From Chloroflexota bacterium (GTDB lineage: Bacteria; Chloroflexota; Anaerolineae; B4-G1; DUEL01): a DNA stretch of 5,683 bases. Location of the stretch: positions 1 to 5,683 of the forward strand of contig JAGHZG010000133.1 of the NCBI GenBank assembly GCA_017743275.1, in the 5' to 3' direction. The notes below the pieces were generated by a model. That model saw only the letters and a program-made list of their open reading frames with translations, had not been told where the DNA came from and did no database searches. A program made the translations under genes and the position numbers. Shown one piece after another: positions 1 through 5,683 of this stretch. Position 1 is the first letter of the stretch, and every line of letters begins with the position of its first letter.

Positions 1-1873
1 ACCACGTGATCCTTCTTCTGCAAAGCGGTGACCACCCGCAGTTTATGGGCCGGAGAGACCCGCGCGTAGACGGCAATATCTTCTACCTCTCGCTCCAGGT
101 CGGCGTCACTCATCCGGTCCAGTTCTATGCCGGTGACCACGCGCTCCGATGATGTCAGCAGGCCCAGTTCCCGTGCCACCGCCTGCGCGGTGACCGGATG
201 GTCGCCGGTAATCATCACAGGCTTGATGCCTGCCTGTCGGCAGACCTGAATGGCCGCCTTCGCTTCCGGACGAGGAGCATCTATCATCCCCACCAGGCCC
301 AGGAACGTCATCTCCTGTTCAGCGTTCTCCAGGCGGGCATCGGGCTTATAGGCCACCGCCAGCACCCGCAGAGCATCGCTGGCCATCTGCTGGGCCACCT
401 GCAGAATCGCCTCCCGGCGGCTGTCGTCCAGCGGGACCGGACCCTCATCGGTCCACTCCCAGGCGCATGAGGCCAGGATCACCTCCGGCGCACCTTTGGA
501 ATAGGCGACCACACCATTGCCGGTTTCGTGCAGCGTGGTCATCCGTTTGGTTTCGGAAGTGAACGGGATTTCGTGGACGCGCGGAAACCGCAGATCCAGG
601 TCGGTTTTCTGCAGCCCCGCTTTGGCCGCTGCGACCACCAGCGCTCCCTCCGTCGGATCGCCCTTGACCACCCAGCGGCCGTCGGTCTGGGCCAGCCGTG
701 CGTCGGAGGCTAAAACAGCCCCCCGCAGCAGGGCCTGCAGGGCGGGCGTCGTCGGCTCAACAACTCTACCGTTCTCAGAGAACGTCCCCTGCGGTTCGTA
801 CCCGCACCAGATACATCCAGGAGCCGCCCCGCCACAAAGATCCGCCGGGCCGTCATCTCGCCCCGGGTGAGGGTGCCGGTCTTGTCGGAGCAGATGACAG
901 AGGTACTGCCCAGCGTCTCCACGGCCGACAGGCGGCGCACCAGCGCGTTGCGCCGGGCCATCCGTTGGACGCCGATGGCCAGGGAGATGGTCACCACAGC
1001 GGGCAGCGCTTCGGGGACCACCGCCACCGCCAGGGCAATGCCGAAGATGAACATTTCCAGCAATGGCTGGCCGCGCAACAGGCCGAGGGCGACGATGAGC
1101 AACACGATGACGAGGGCAGCACGGGCCAGGGTGTGCCCGACCTTATCCAGGTTCTCCTGCAGCGGCGTCCGGCCGATTTCAATCGTCTGGAGCATCTGCG
1201 CGATCTTGCCGAACTCGGTCTGCATGCCAGTGGCGACAACCACCGCCCGGCCCCGTCCATACGTAACCACCGTGCCGGCATAAACCATATTCCTGCAGTC
1301 TCCCACGCCCAGATGGGGGTCGGCCAGAGGGGCCGCGTGCTTTTCCACCGGCACCGATTCACCGGTCAGTGCGGCCTCTTCCACCTGCAGGTTGATCGCT
1401 TCTATCAGTCGGGCATCGGCGGGGACGCGGTCGCCGGCCTCCAGAAGGATGACATCGCCCGGCACCAGGTGGCGGGCGGGCAGTTCCACGTCGTCGCCAT
1501 CGCGGAGAACGGTGGCGGTGGGCGCGGTCATTTGCCGCAGCGCTTCTATCGCGCGCTCCGCGCGGTACTCCTGGATAAAGCCCAGCCCCACCGCAAACAG
1601 CACGATAACGGTGATGGCGATCGCTTCTACGCCGTGACCGAGGACCGCCGAGAGGCCCACGGCGATCAACAGAATGATGATCAGAACATTCTTGAACTGC
1701 TCCAGCAGGATGGCCCACGGCGAGATGCGACGAGTTTCCTGCAGTTCGTTCGGGCCATACTGGGCCAGCCTCTGCTCGGCCTCCGCGCTGCTCAGACCCG
1801 CAGGACTGGATTGCAGAAGATAACAGACATCTTCAGCCGGGAGAGTGTGCCAGGGAGAAGTGGACTGTTGCAT
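1..1873 (-). CDS. P2-type cation-transporting ATPase, probable Mn2+ (or Ca2+) exporter; partial, one frameshift
   Basis: Membrane pump that uses ATP to move a divalent cation across the cytoplasmic membrane. Seen: an N-terminal cation-ATPase domain (about residues 8-50), TM1-TM2 (about 60-100), the actuator loop TGES (170-173), TM3-TM4 (about 250-302) with the metal-site motif PEALP (287-291), and the phosphorylation motif CSDKTGTLT with Asp330. After a frameshift at 801-803 the other frame continues with GDPTEGALV (near 635-665), the nucleotide-binding KGAPE (483-497) and MITGDHP (195-215). It runs off the window at KKDHVV, just before the expected MTGDGVNDAP hinge, so TM5-TM10 are not seen. 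The break is explained by one missing G (GCGGGTAC for GCGGGGTAC), restoring SGAGYEPQG. The ATG at 1873 has AGGAGG 11 nt upstream. Manganese as substrate is inferred from the riboswitch upstream; the protein alone would say Ca2+ or Mn2+. Class is near certain, metal is probable. Confidence 0.95.
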
Positions 1874-1884
1874 TGGCCTGACAT

Positions 1885-1890
1885 CCTCCT
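1885..1890 (-). promoter_or_regulatory. Ribosome binding site of the P-type ATPase
   Basis: A full AGGAGG on the minus strand lies 11 nt before the ATG at 1873. The spacer is slightly long but there is no competing start nearby, and the family N-terminus fits this ATG. Confidence 0.75.
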
Positions 1891-1945
1891 GAAAGGGTTT
1901 CCTGCTCCGATTTCAAATCCTCAGGGCAAAGAAGACTATGAGTCT

Positions 1946-2026
1946 ACTGCAAAAACTCATCGCCGAGAACACAGAGATTTTCAACATCGCTCTGCGTACT
2001 CCTGTGGTCTCTGCGGTAAAGAGACC
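1946..2026. repeat. Degenerate CGCAGAG-type palindromic intergenic repeat
   Basis: Two arms, 1946-1976 and 1990-2017, are imperfect inverted copies. On the minus strand the first arm read is ACCGCAGAGACCACAGGAGT continuing to ACGCAGAG, and the other contains CTCTGTGTTCTC. This resembles the dispersed CGCAGAG/CTCTGCG palindromes I recall from many bacterial genomes. A tighter hairpin sits at its edge: GGTCTCT (2006-2012) pairs perfectly with AGAGACC (2020-2026) across a 7-nt loop. It lies in the transcribed leader of the ATPase. Confidence 0.5.
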
Positions 2027-2107
2027 TTTTGCAGTGAAGTCAGACGTGACTGCTTACCAGGGGGCCTCCGGGCAAGCGCTATCAGAGATGCGGCGAAGGC
2101 ATGCCCC

Positions 2108-2156
2108 TGTAGCGCAGGCCGCCAGGCCTGCATGCAGGCTGACAGCCTGCGCTACA
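2108..2156. repeat. Nested palindromic repeat (REP/MITE-like hairpin)
   Basis: Perfect 12-bp outer arms, TGTAGCGCAGGC (2108-2119) and GCCTGCGCTACA (2145-2156), enclose a perfect 14-bp palindrome GCCTGCATGCAGGC (2126-2139). The form resembles short dispersed repeats of the TGTAGCGCAGGC type that I associate with Chloroflexota-like genomes. It lies within the 5' leader of the ATPase transcript, between the riboswitch terminator and the start codon, where it would fold as a strong RNA hairpin. No coding content. Confidence 0.7.
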
Positions 2157-2201
2157 TTTACTTGCAAACCGATTCGGGTAGGTGGTTACAGTCAGACTAT
2201 T

Positions 2202-2243
2202 AAAAAGAAAAGCGAGACCAACAAGAAGAACCTTTGGTCTCGC
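2202..2243 (-). terminator. Intrinsic terminator, expression platform of the Mn2+ riboswitch
   Basis: Read on the minus strand, GCGAGACCAA (2243-2234) and TTGGTCTCGC (2221-2212) form a perfect 10-bp stem around a 12-nt loop, followed at once by TTTTCTTTTT (2211-2202). The 5' half of the stem is also the 3' end of the aptamer, including its conserved GAGACC, so the two folds exclude each other. No gene ends just upstream of it, so its role as a conditional terminator is the simplest reading. Confidence 0.9.
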
Positions 2244-2332
2244 CCGTAGCGATGGACGCTACCAAGCAGCCGGGAGCGATGCTCCGTGGTGACGACTGCT
2301 CATTCCTCAGGGCGGGCTACTCCCCAACCGTT
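2229..2332 (-). ncRNA. yybP-ykoY manganese riboswitch (aptamer)
   Basis: Senses Mn2+ in the nascent mRNA and controls the ATPase downstream. The hallmark ends of the family are both present on the minus strand: GGGGAGTAGC (2325-2316) and GGGCGAGACC (2245-2236). Helices seen: P1 TTGG/CCAA (2327-2324 with 2237-2234), extended past a 2x2 internal loop by AAC/GTT (2332-2330 with 2231-2229); P2 GCCCG/CGGGC (2317-2313 with 2246-2242); AGCAG/CTGCT (2300-2296 with 2269-2265), enclosing GGAGC/GCTCC (2285-2281 with 2277-2273); and GTAGCG/CGCTAC (2262-2257 with 2251-2246), whose last C competes with P2. In known cases (L. lactis yoaB, streptococcal mgtA) this riboswitch precedes Mn/Ca P-type ATPases, as here. 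The call is by recognition of motif and fold, without a covariance search. Confidence 0.88.
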
Positions 2333-2336
2333 GAAA

Positions 2337-2365
2337 ATGATACCCGACAATGCCCTTTTTGTCAA
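2337..2365 (-). promoter_or_regulatory. Sigma70-type promoter of the riboswitch-ATPase transcript
   Basis: TTGACA (2365-2360) is a perfect -35 box. After exactly 17 bp comes TATCAT (2342-2337), five of six matches to the -10 consensus. The start predicted about 6 nt further, near 2332-2331, coincides with the first base of the aptamer P1 helix, so promoter and riboswitch support each other. Confidence 0.85.
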
Positions 2366-2373
2366 GCCAGGTC

Positions 2374-2390
2374 GACACGCCGGGCGTGTC
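2374..2390. promoter_or_regulatory. Palindrome GACACGCC-G-GGCGTGTC, candidate operator
   Basis: A perfect 8-bp dyad around one base sits 8 bp upstream of the -35 box of the riboswitch promoter. Related half-sites GACACACC (2590-2597) and GACACGCC (2599-2606) stand just upstream of the plus-strand promoter. The placement suits an activator or shared regulator, but the motif may also be only part of the larger inverted repeat. Confidence 0.35.
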
Positions 2391-2612
2391 CCAATTTCGT
2401 CGGGCTGGGCTTTCAGCCTTTCCGCCTGGCCGTAAACGGCCCAGACGAAAGGAAGGCGCTAAAGCGCCCCTCTCCACTCTGGCAACCCGTGTTCCCGGAA
2501 GACTACTGAAGAGAAGGCGCTTCCAGCGTCCTGCGCAACCTCATCCAGGCCGTTTACGGCCTGGCCCACTGGGCTCCCGACGATTTTGGGACACACCCGA
2601 CACGCCGTGCGG

Positions 2613-2641
2613 TTGCCCGTTTGGGGACACCAGGGTATAAT
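2613..2641 (+). promoter_or_regulatory. Candidate sigma70-type promoter of the glycan operon
   Basis: TTGCCC (2613-2618), 17 bp, then a perfect TATAAT (2636-2641). The -35 box matches the consensus at four of six positions. It is the mirror counterpart of the riboswitch promoter in the other repeat arm. Transcription would start near 2648 and give a leader of about 330 nt before the methyltransferase. Confidence 0.55.
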
Positions 2642-2980
2642 TTCTATCTACCCGGGCACTTCGCTCAGGGCCTCGCCCCGAGGGCTCGGACCGAGGGGGG
2701 TCGGCCTTTGCCAAGTACAGACGCAGCGCCGTTGCGCCCCTACCATGTGCGCATCCATGAGAGACTTGGTTGGCGAAGGCCGACCATCGGCTGCAGGCCC
2801 AGGAAGGGTGATTTCAGTCAGCGCCTGAATAGTTACCACTATGCGTTCATCTGCATCCCGCTTCCGATGAAGCCTGTTCTGTGTTTCAAGAAATGCCGAT
2901 GAGTTCCCAACCCGATTGGCCACCCCGAACACCGTTCTCTTCTGGCCCGGTGGCTTTGCCTTCCCGCAGGAGTCAGATAG
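2642..2980 (+). other. Leader/intergenic stretch without a supported gene
   Basis: I see no convincing gene here. It holds CCTCG/CGAGG and CTCGG/CCGAG hairpins near 2670-2696 and a longer inverted repeat (2699-2785). The segment GCAGCGCCGTTGCGCCCCTA (2722-2741) resembles half of a dispersed GC-rich repeat. A small hairpin ATAGT/ACTAT lies near 2829-2842. I could not match it to a known riboswitch. Confidence 0.4.
2699..2785. repeat. Inverted repeat, 16-bp arms
   Basis: GGTCGGCCTTTGCCAA (2699-2714) and TTGGCGAAGGCCGACC (2770-2785) pair at 15 of 16 positions (the remaining pair is T with G, a wobble in RNA), around a 55-nt loop. It lies in the predicted leader of the glycan operon. Function unknown; it may be a remnant of a dispersed repeat. 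Confidence 0.55.
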
Positions 2981-3725
2981 ATGAACCCTGATGAGTACGC
3001 CATTATGGATCACGCGGAAGAAGGCCACTGGTGGTACGTAGGAATGGAGCGTATCACCGTGGCCCTTCTGGACTGCTGGTACGCGCCGGGCTCCAACCTG
3101 CGTATTCTGGACGCTGGATGTGGCACGGGAAAGGCGATGACCTCCTACCTGACCCGCTACGGGCAGGTGACAGGCTTTGACTTCGCTCCCGAGGCCGTCC
3201 GTTTCTCCCGTCAGCGGGGAGCGACGCGACTGGCCCAGGCCTCCGTGATGGAAATTCCCTTTGCCAGCCACAGTTTTGACCTGGTCGTCCGTTTTGATGT
3301 GCTCTGTGAGAGGGGCGTCCCGGATGATGTCCAGGCACTGCGGGAGATCCGCCGGGTCCTTGTCCCCGGAGGACGGGTCTTGCTCCGTCTGCCGGCCTGC
3401 AACTGGCTGCGCGGGCATCACGATGCAGCCGTGCACATCCGCCATCGGTACAACAAAAGGGACCTCGTCCGGCGATTCCGGAAGGCAGGCCTTCAAAGTA
3501 GAGCACCTATCGTATGCCAACACCCTGCTCTTCCCCCTGGCCGTGCTCAAGCGGACGGTAGAGAAGATCTGGCCCTCCAGGGAAGTTCGCTCCGACCTGA
3601 CATTCAATCCTGGCCCTCTCAACGGCTTGTTAGGGAGAATCGTCGCTGCGGAAGCACCCCTCGTAACTGGGCGGGGGTTGCCCTTCGGGCTGAGCCTGAT
3701 CGCTGTTGGACACACGTTACCCTGA
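2981..3725 (+). CDS. Class I SAM-dependent methyltransferase, one frameshift
   Basis: Transfers a methyl group from S-adenosylmethionine; the acceptor is not visible, though the neighbours suggest a sugar or glycan precursor. Seen: an N-terminal HWWY (16-19), common in this methyltransferase type; the SAM-binding motif ILDAGCGTGKA (42-52); the motif II region VTGFDFAP (63-70); FDLVV; and the post-core EIRRVLVPGGRVLLRLPA. After Gly170 the frame breaks at 3490-3491. Skipping one C (GGCCTTC read as GGCTTC) joins KAG to FKVEHLSYANTLLFPLAVLK and the protein ends at the TGA 3723-3725, about 247 residues, a normal family length. Without the correction the first frame runs to 3730 with an arginine- and proline-rich tail that looks like out-of-frame translation. 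AGGAG (2968-2972) sits 8 nt before the ATG. It is the first gene of the operon. Confidence 0.85.
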
Positions 3726-3735
3726 GGTAATGAGG

Positions 3736-4076
3736 ATGGCAGAACGACTTTCCAGTATCAGCGCCGTTTTCCCTGCTTTCAACGATGGAGGAACCATCCC
3801 CAGCATGGTCCTCACCGCGCTGATCGCCCTGCGTCAGTGACCGATGACTACGAAATCGTTGTCGTGAATGACGGCAGCCAGGACTACACCCGAGACGTAC
3901 TGGAGGAGTTGAAGAGTCGCTATCCCGAACTGCGCGTCATCCACCATGACCGGAACCGGGGGTACGGGGCTGCGCTCCGCACCGGCTTCGCGGCCGCGAC
4001 AAAGGAGTGGGTGTTCTATACCGATGGGGATGCCCAGTACAACCCCATGGAACTGGTCCGGCTGGTGGAGGCCCTG
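3736..4076 (+). CDS. Family 2 glycosyltransferase (GT-A), N-terminal part only; one frameshift
   Basis: Would transfer a sugar from a nucleotide-sugar donor to a lipid or glycan acceptor; it resembles the dolichyl-phosphate-mannose-synthase-like GT2 group. Seen: ISAVFPAFNDGGT near the start, the nucleotide-binding YEIVVVNDGS, NRGYGAALRTGF, and the metal-binding YTDGDAQYNP (the DxD-type aspartates, about residues 97 and 99 after correction). The ATG at 3736 is preferred over 3730 because GAGG at 3724-3727 is then 8 nt away. The frame stops at TGA 3838; one missing G (CAGTG for CAGGTG) restores ALRQVTDDYE. About 115 residues remain, against roughly 230-330 usual. The sequence then passes in frame into an epimerase C-terminus at LVEAL (4062-4076), so catalytic C-terminal parts are lost. 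Confidence 0.82.
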
Positions 4077-4360
4077 TTGCTGGCCGCGGCCCATCCGGAT
4101 ACGGACGGGTGTATAATCTGGGGGGCGACGAACCCATCTCCCTGGCGGAACTGGCCCAGTTGCTGGTGGACGTGAACGGCGGGGGAAGTTATCGCCGGGT
4201 TCCCTTTCCGGCTGACCGTCAGCGGATTGATATTGGCGATTATTCTGGAAATTACTCTCGCATCCGCGCTCAGTTGGGCTGGCGGCCGAAGATCCCCCTG
4301 CGGGAAGGGCTGGCCCGCACCCTCGCCTTCTATCGGGAATTCGGAGACCGTTACTGGTAG
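4062..4360 (+). CDS. NAD-dependent epimerase/dehydratase (SDR) C-terminal fragment
   Basis: C-terminal substrate-binding part of a nucleotide-sugar epimerase or dehydratase. Seen: [15 protein letters not shown], then in the next frame [15 protein letters not shown], the [20 protein letters not shown] stretch and [20 protein letters not shown], all in the order typical of UDP-glucose-4-epimerase and dTDP-glucose-dehydratase relatives. The Rossmann GxxGxxG motif and the YxxxK catalytic pair are absent, so it cannot be active as it stands. A frameshift at 4107-4109 is explained by one missing G (GGGTG for GGGGTG), giving DGVYNLGG. It stops 2 nt before the aminotransferase ATG, which suggests coupled translation. 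The specific sugar cannot be told. Confidence 0.8.
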
Positions 4361-4362
4361 AG

Positions 4363-5481
4363 ATGGTCCCGGCCTTTGACCTGAGACGGCAGTACAAAAA
4401 CATCCGGGAGGAGATGGACCAGGCCATTGCGCGGGTGCTGGAGCGGGGGCGCTTCATCCTGGGCGAGGAGGTCGCGGCCTTTGAGCGCGAATTTGCCGCC
4501 TTCTGCGGCGTGGCCCACGCGGTGGGCGTCGGTTCGGGCACGGAGGCGCTCCACCTGGCCCTGCGGGCCTGCGGGATCGGCCCTGGAGATGAGGTCATCA
4601 CGGTCTCCCATACGGCCGTGGCGACCGTGGCCGCTATAGAACTGGCCGGGGCCCGGCCCGTCCTGGTAGATGGAGACCCCCGGCGGTACACGATAGACCC
4701 GACGAAGGTGGAGGAGCGGATTACCCCGTCCACGCGGGCCATCCTTCCGGTCCACCTGTACGGCTGTCCGGCGGACATGGAGCCTCTGCTGGAGATTGCC
4801 CGGCGGCACCACCTGGTGGTGATAGAGGACTGTGCGCAGGCCCACGGCGCTCTCTACAAAGGCCGCCCGGTCGGTTCGTGGGGGGACATCGCGGCCTTCA
4901 GTTTCTACCCCACCAAGAACTTGGGCGCCTGCGGGGACGGTGGCGCGGTGGTCACCAACGACCCGGCGCTGGCGGAGCGAGTCCGGCTGCTCCGGGAGTA
5001 TGGTTGGGCGGAGCGCTACGTCAGCCATATCCGGGGCCTGAACAGCCGATTGGACGAACTCCAGGCCGCCATCCTGCGGGTCAAACTGCGCCACCTGAGG
5101 GCCTGGAACGAGCGCCGCCGGCAGATTGCCGCGCTGTACCGGGAACATCTGGCAGACGCGGCCTCTCGCTGGGGGTTAGTCCTTCCGGAAGAACCGGAGG
5201 ATGCCCGGCACGTTTATCACCTCTACGTTGTCCGCCATCTCCGCCGCGATGCTCTTCGCCGGTTTCTGGAGGAGAGAGGCATCGGGACGCTGATCCATTA
5301 CCCTGTGCCCGTCCACCTTCAGCCCGCCTACGCCGACCTGGGCTATCCGGCTGGCTCCCTGCCCGTCACCGAGGCCCTGAGCCGGGAGGTGGTCTCTCTG
5401 CCGATGTATCCGGAACTGACGGATGAGGAGGTCCAGATGGTTTCGGAAGCCCTCCATGCCTTCTGGGAGGGGACTTCATGA
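4363..5481 (+). CDS. DegT/DnrJ/EryC1/StrS family PLP-dependent sugar aminotransferase
   Basis: Transfers an amino group to a keto nucleotide-sugar, making an amino sugar for surface glycans or secondary metabolites. The protein is complete at 372 residues, the normal family length. Seen: the cofactor-phosphate loop GSGTEAL (57-63), [10 protein letters not shown] (154-163) with Asp156 and Gln159 against the PLP ring, the Schiff-base lysine Lys185 in [29 protein letters not shown] (225-238) with the conserved Asn and Arg, and [17 protein letters not shown] (307-323) near the C-terminus. The last motif is typical of the 3-amino-sugar (DesV/FdtB-like) and related branches, but I would not fix the substrate. 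The start lies 2 nt after the epimerase stop, and the stop overlaps the next ATG (ATGA). It is the only gene here without a frameshift. Confidence 0.95.
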   Translation: MVPAFDLRRQYKNIREEMDQAIARVLERGRFILGEEVAAFEREFAAFCGVAHAVGVGSGTEALHLALRACGIGPGDEVITVSHTAVATVAAIELAGARPVLVDGDPRRYTIDPTKVEERITPSTRAILPVHLYGCPADMEPLLEIARRHHLVVIEDCAQAHGALYKGRPVGSWGDIAAFSFYPTKNLGACGDGGAVVTNDPALAERVRLLREYGWAERYVSHIRGLNSRLDELQAAILRVKLRHLRAWNERRRQIAALYREHLADAASRWGLVLPEEPEDARHVYHLYVVRHLRRDALRRFLEERGIGTLIHYPVPVHLQPAYADLGYPAGSLPVTEALSREVVSLPMYPELTDEEVQMVSEALHAFWEGTS

Positions 5482-5683
5482 AATGCACCTCTAACTCCCT
5501 GCGATCCGGGATCATGGATGGACTGATCCTTTGGGGGTTAGGAGCCCTGATTTTTGTGGTCTACTGGCCCCTGCTGACAAAAGATCCGATCTCCCAGGCC
5601 GCACTGGCGCCCGGGGATTTGACCGTTTATTATTGAGATTCGCCTTGCTATAGTAACAAATTTGAGGGGCGGTTTCCCTCGGT
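5478..5683 (+). CDS. N-terminus of an unidentified membrane protein, partial, probable frameshift
   Basis: Starts at the ATG overlapping the aminotransferase stop (ATGA), so it belongs to the same operon. As written it encodes 52 residues ending at TGA 5634-5636, with one clear membrane segment (about residues 14-33, [19 protein letters not shown]). The end, PGDLTVYY, followed in the next frame by [16 protein letters not shown], resembles the start of large multi-spanning YfhO-like membrane proteins, where a GD-x-Y-x-P-R...L-x-G-x-P-x-W pattern follows the first helix. One extra T (TATTGAG for TATGAG) would join the two. The gene would then leave the window. Family assignment is tentative; the start and membrane segment are better supported. 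Confidence 0.5.

Larger units (their letters stand above)
1874..2201 (-). other. 5' leader of the ATPase mRNA after the terminator
   Basis: About 330 nt between the riboswitch terminator and the ATPase start. It holds the two palindromic repeats listed separately and the ribosome binding site. I see no second promoter or small gene that I would defend in it. Confidence 0.5.
2331..2646. repeat. Imperfect inverted repeat with an outward-facing promoter in each arm
   Basis: The core arms are about 2382-2444 and 2545-2607. Read in opposite directions they share GTGTCCCAA, TCGTCGGG and GGCCGTAAACGGCC, and 21 of 24 positions match over the GTGTCCC...GTCGGG block. Similarity continues outward, with a 2-nt gap, through both promoter boxes (TATCAT at 2337-2342 and TATAAT at 2636-2641). 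Each arm contains its own hairpin; the right one, CCAGGCCGT/ACGGCCTGG (2545-2553 with 2556-2564), is perfect. The central 100 bp hold a further hairpin GGCGCT/AGCGCC (2455-2460 with 2463-2468) and no convincing gene. It could be a small non-autonomous element or a duplicated regulatory region. Confidence 0.6.

Noticed and set aside
2006..2030. Plus-strand terminator GGTCTCT...AGAGACCTTTT
   Set aside because: A 7-bp stem followed by only four T, with no plus-strand gene upstream to terminate; it is part of a palindromic repeat.
698..2203. A 501-codon open frame on the plus strand
   Set aside because: It is antisense to the P-type ATPase and its leader, has a His/Gln/Arg-rich translation without recognisable motifs, and the minus strand carries clear family motifs throughout.
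2202..2332. T-box leader
   Set aside because: Considered because of the terminator and several hairpins, but no T-box sequence (UGGN'ACC-type) or specifier loop was found, and the downstream gene is a metal pump, not an amino-acid gene. The yybP-ykoY motifs fit better.
2648..3715. A 355-codon open frame on the minus strand
   Set aside because: It is antisense to the methyltransferase and extends through intergenic repeats; no domain is recognisable, whereas the plus strand has clear SAM-binding motifs.
4351..5148. A 265-codon open frame on the minus strand
   Set aside because: Antisense to the intact aminotransferase; a GC-rich reverse-frame artefact.
5664..5680. Hairpin GAGGG/CCCTC near the window end as an operon terminator
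   Set aside because: Only five base pairs, no T-tract visible before the window ends, and it probably lies inside the coding sequence of the last gene.
1..5683. CRISPR array, tRNA, rRNA or transposase genes
   Set aside because: I found no regularly spaced direct repeats, no tRNA cloverleaf, no rRNA segments and no recognisable transposase; the repeats present are isolated palindromes.

Overview
The window looks like chromosomal DNA from a GC-rich bacterium. Chloroflexota (Anaerolineae-like, perhaps thermophilic) is my best guess, from the style of the proteins and the abundance of short palindromic intergenic repeats; this is an inference, since there is no rRNA or marker gene. There are two divergent units separated by a roughly 1.1 kb intergenic region rich in repeats.

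Left unit (minus strand, 2365 to 1). A consensus-like sigma70 promoter (TTGACA, 17 bp, TATCAT) starts a transcript that opens directly with what I read as a yybP-ykoY manganese riboswitch. Its last segment overlaps a perfect 10-bp intrinsic terminator. After a roughly 330-nt leader carrying two palindromic repeats comes a P2-type cation-transporting ATPase, cut by the window edge just before its MTGDG hinge motif. Together this reads as a manganese-responsive export circuit: Mn2+ folds the aptamer, the terminator cannot form, and the ATPase is made.

Middle (about 2330 to 2650). An imperfect inverted repeat carries an outward-facing promoter in each arm. One arm serves the riboswitch transcript; the other faces the right unit.

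Right unit (plus strand, 2981 to the end). This is a tight operon for surface glycan or nucleotide-sugar metabolism: a class I SAM methyltransferase, a GT2 glycosyltransferase N-terminal part, the C-terminal part of an NAD-dependent sugar epimerase/dehydratase, a complete DegT/DnrJ/EryC1/StrS aminotransferase, and the start of a membrane protein. The glycosyltransferase and epimerase are joined in frame at a short shared motif, with the rest of both genes missing.

Five genes each show one apparent single-base indel, mostly in short homopolymers, while the aminotransferase is intact. I therefore suspect sequencing or assembly error before gene decay.
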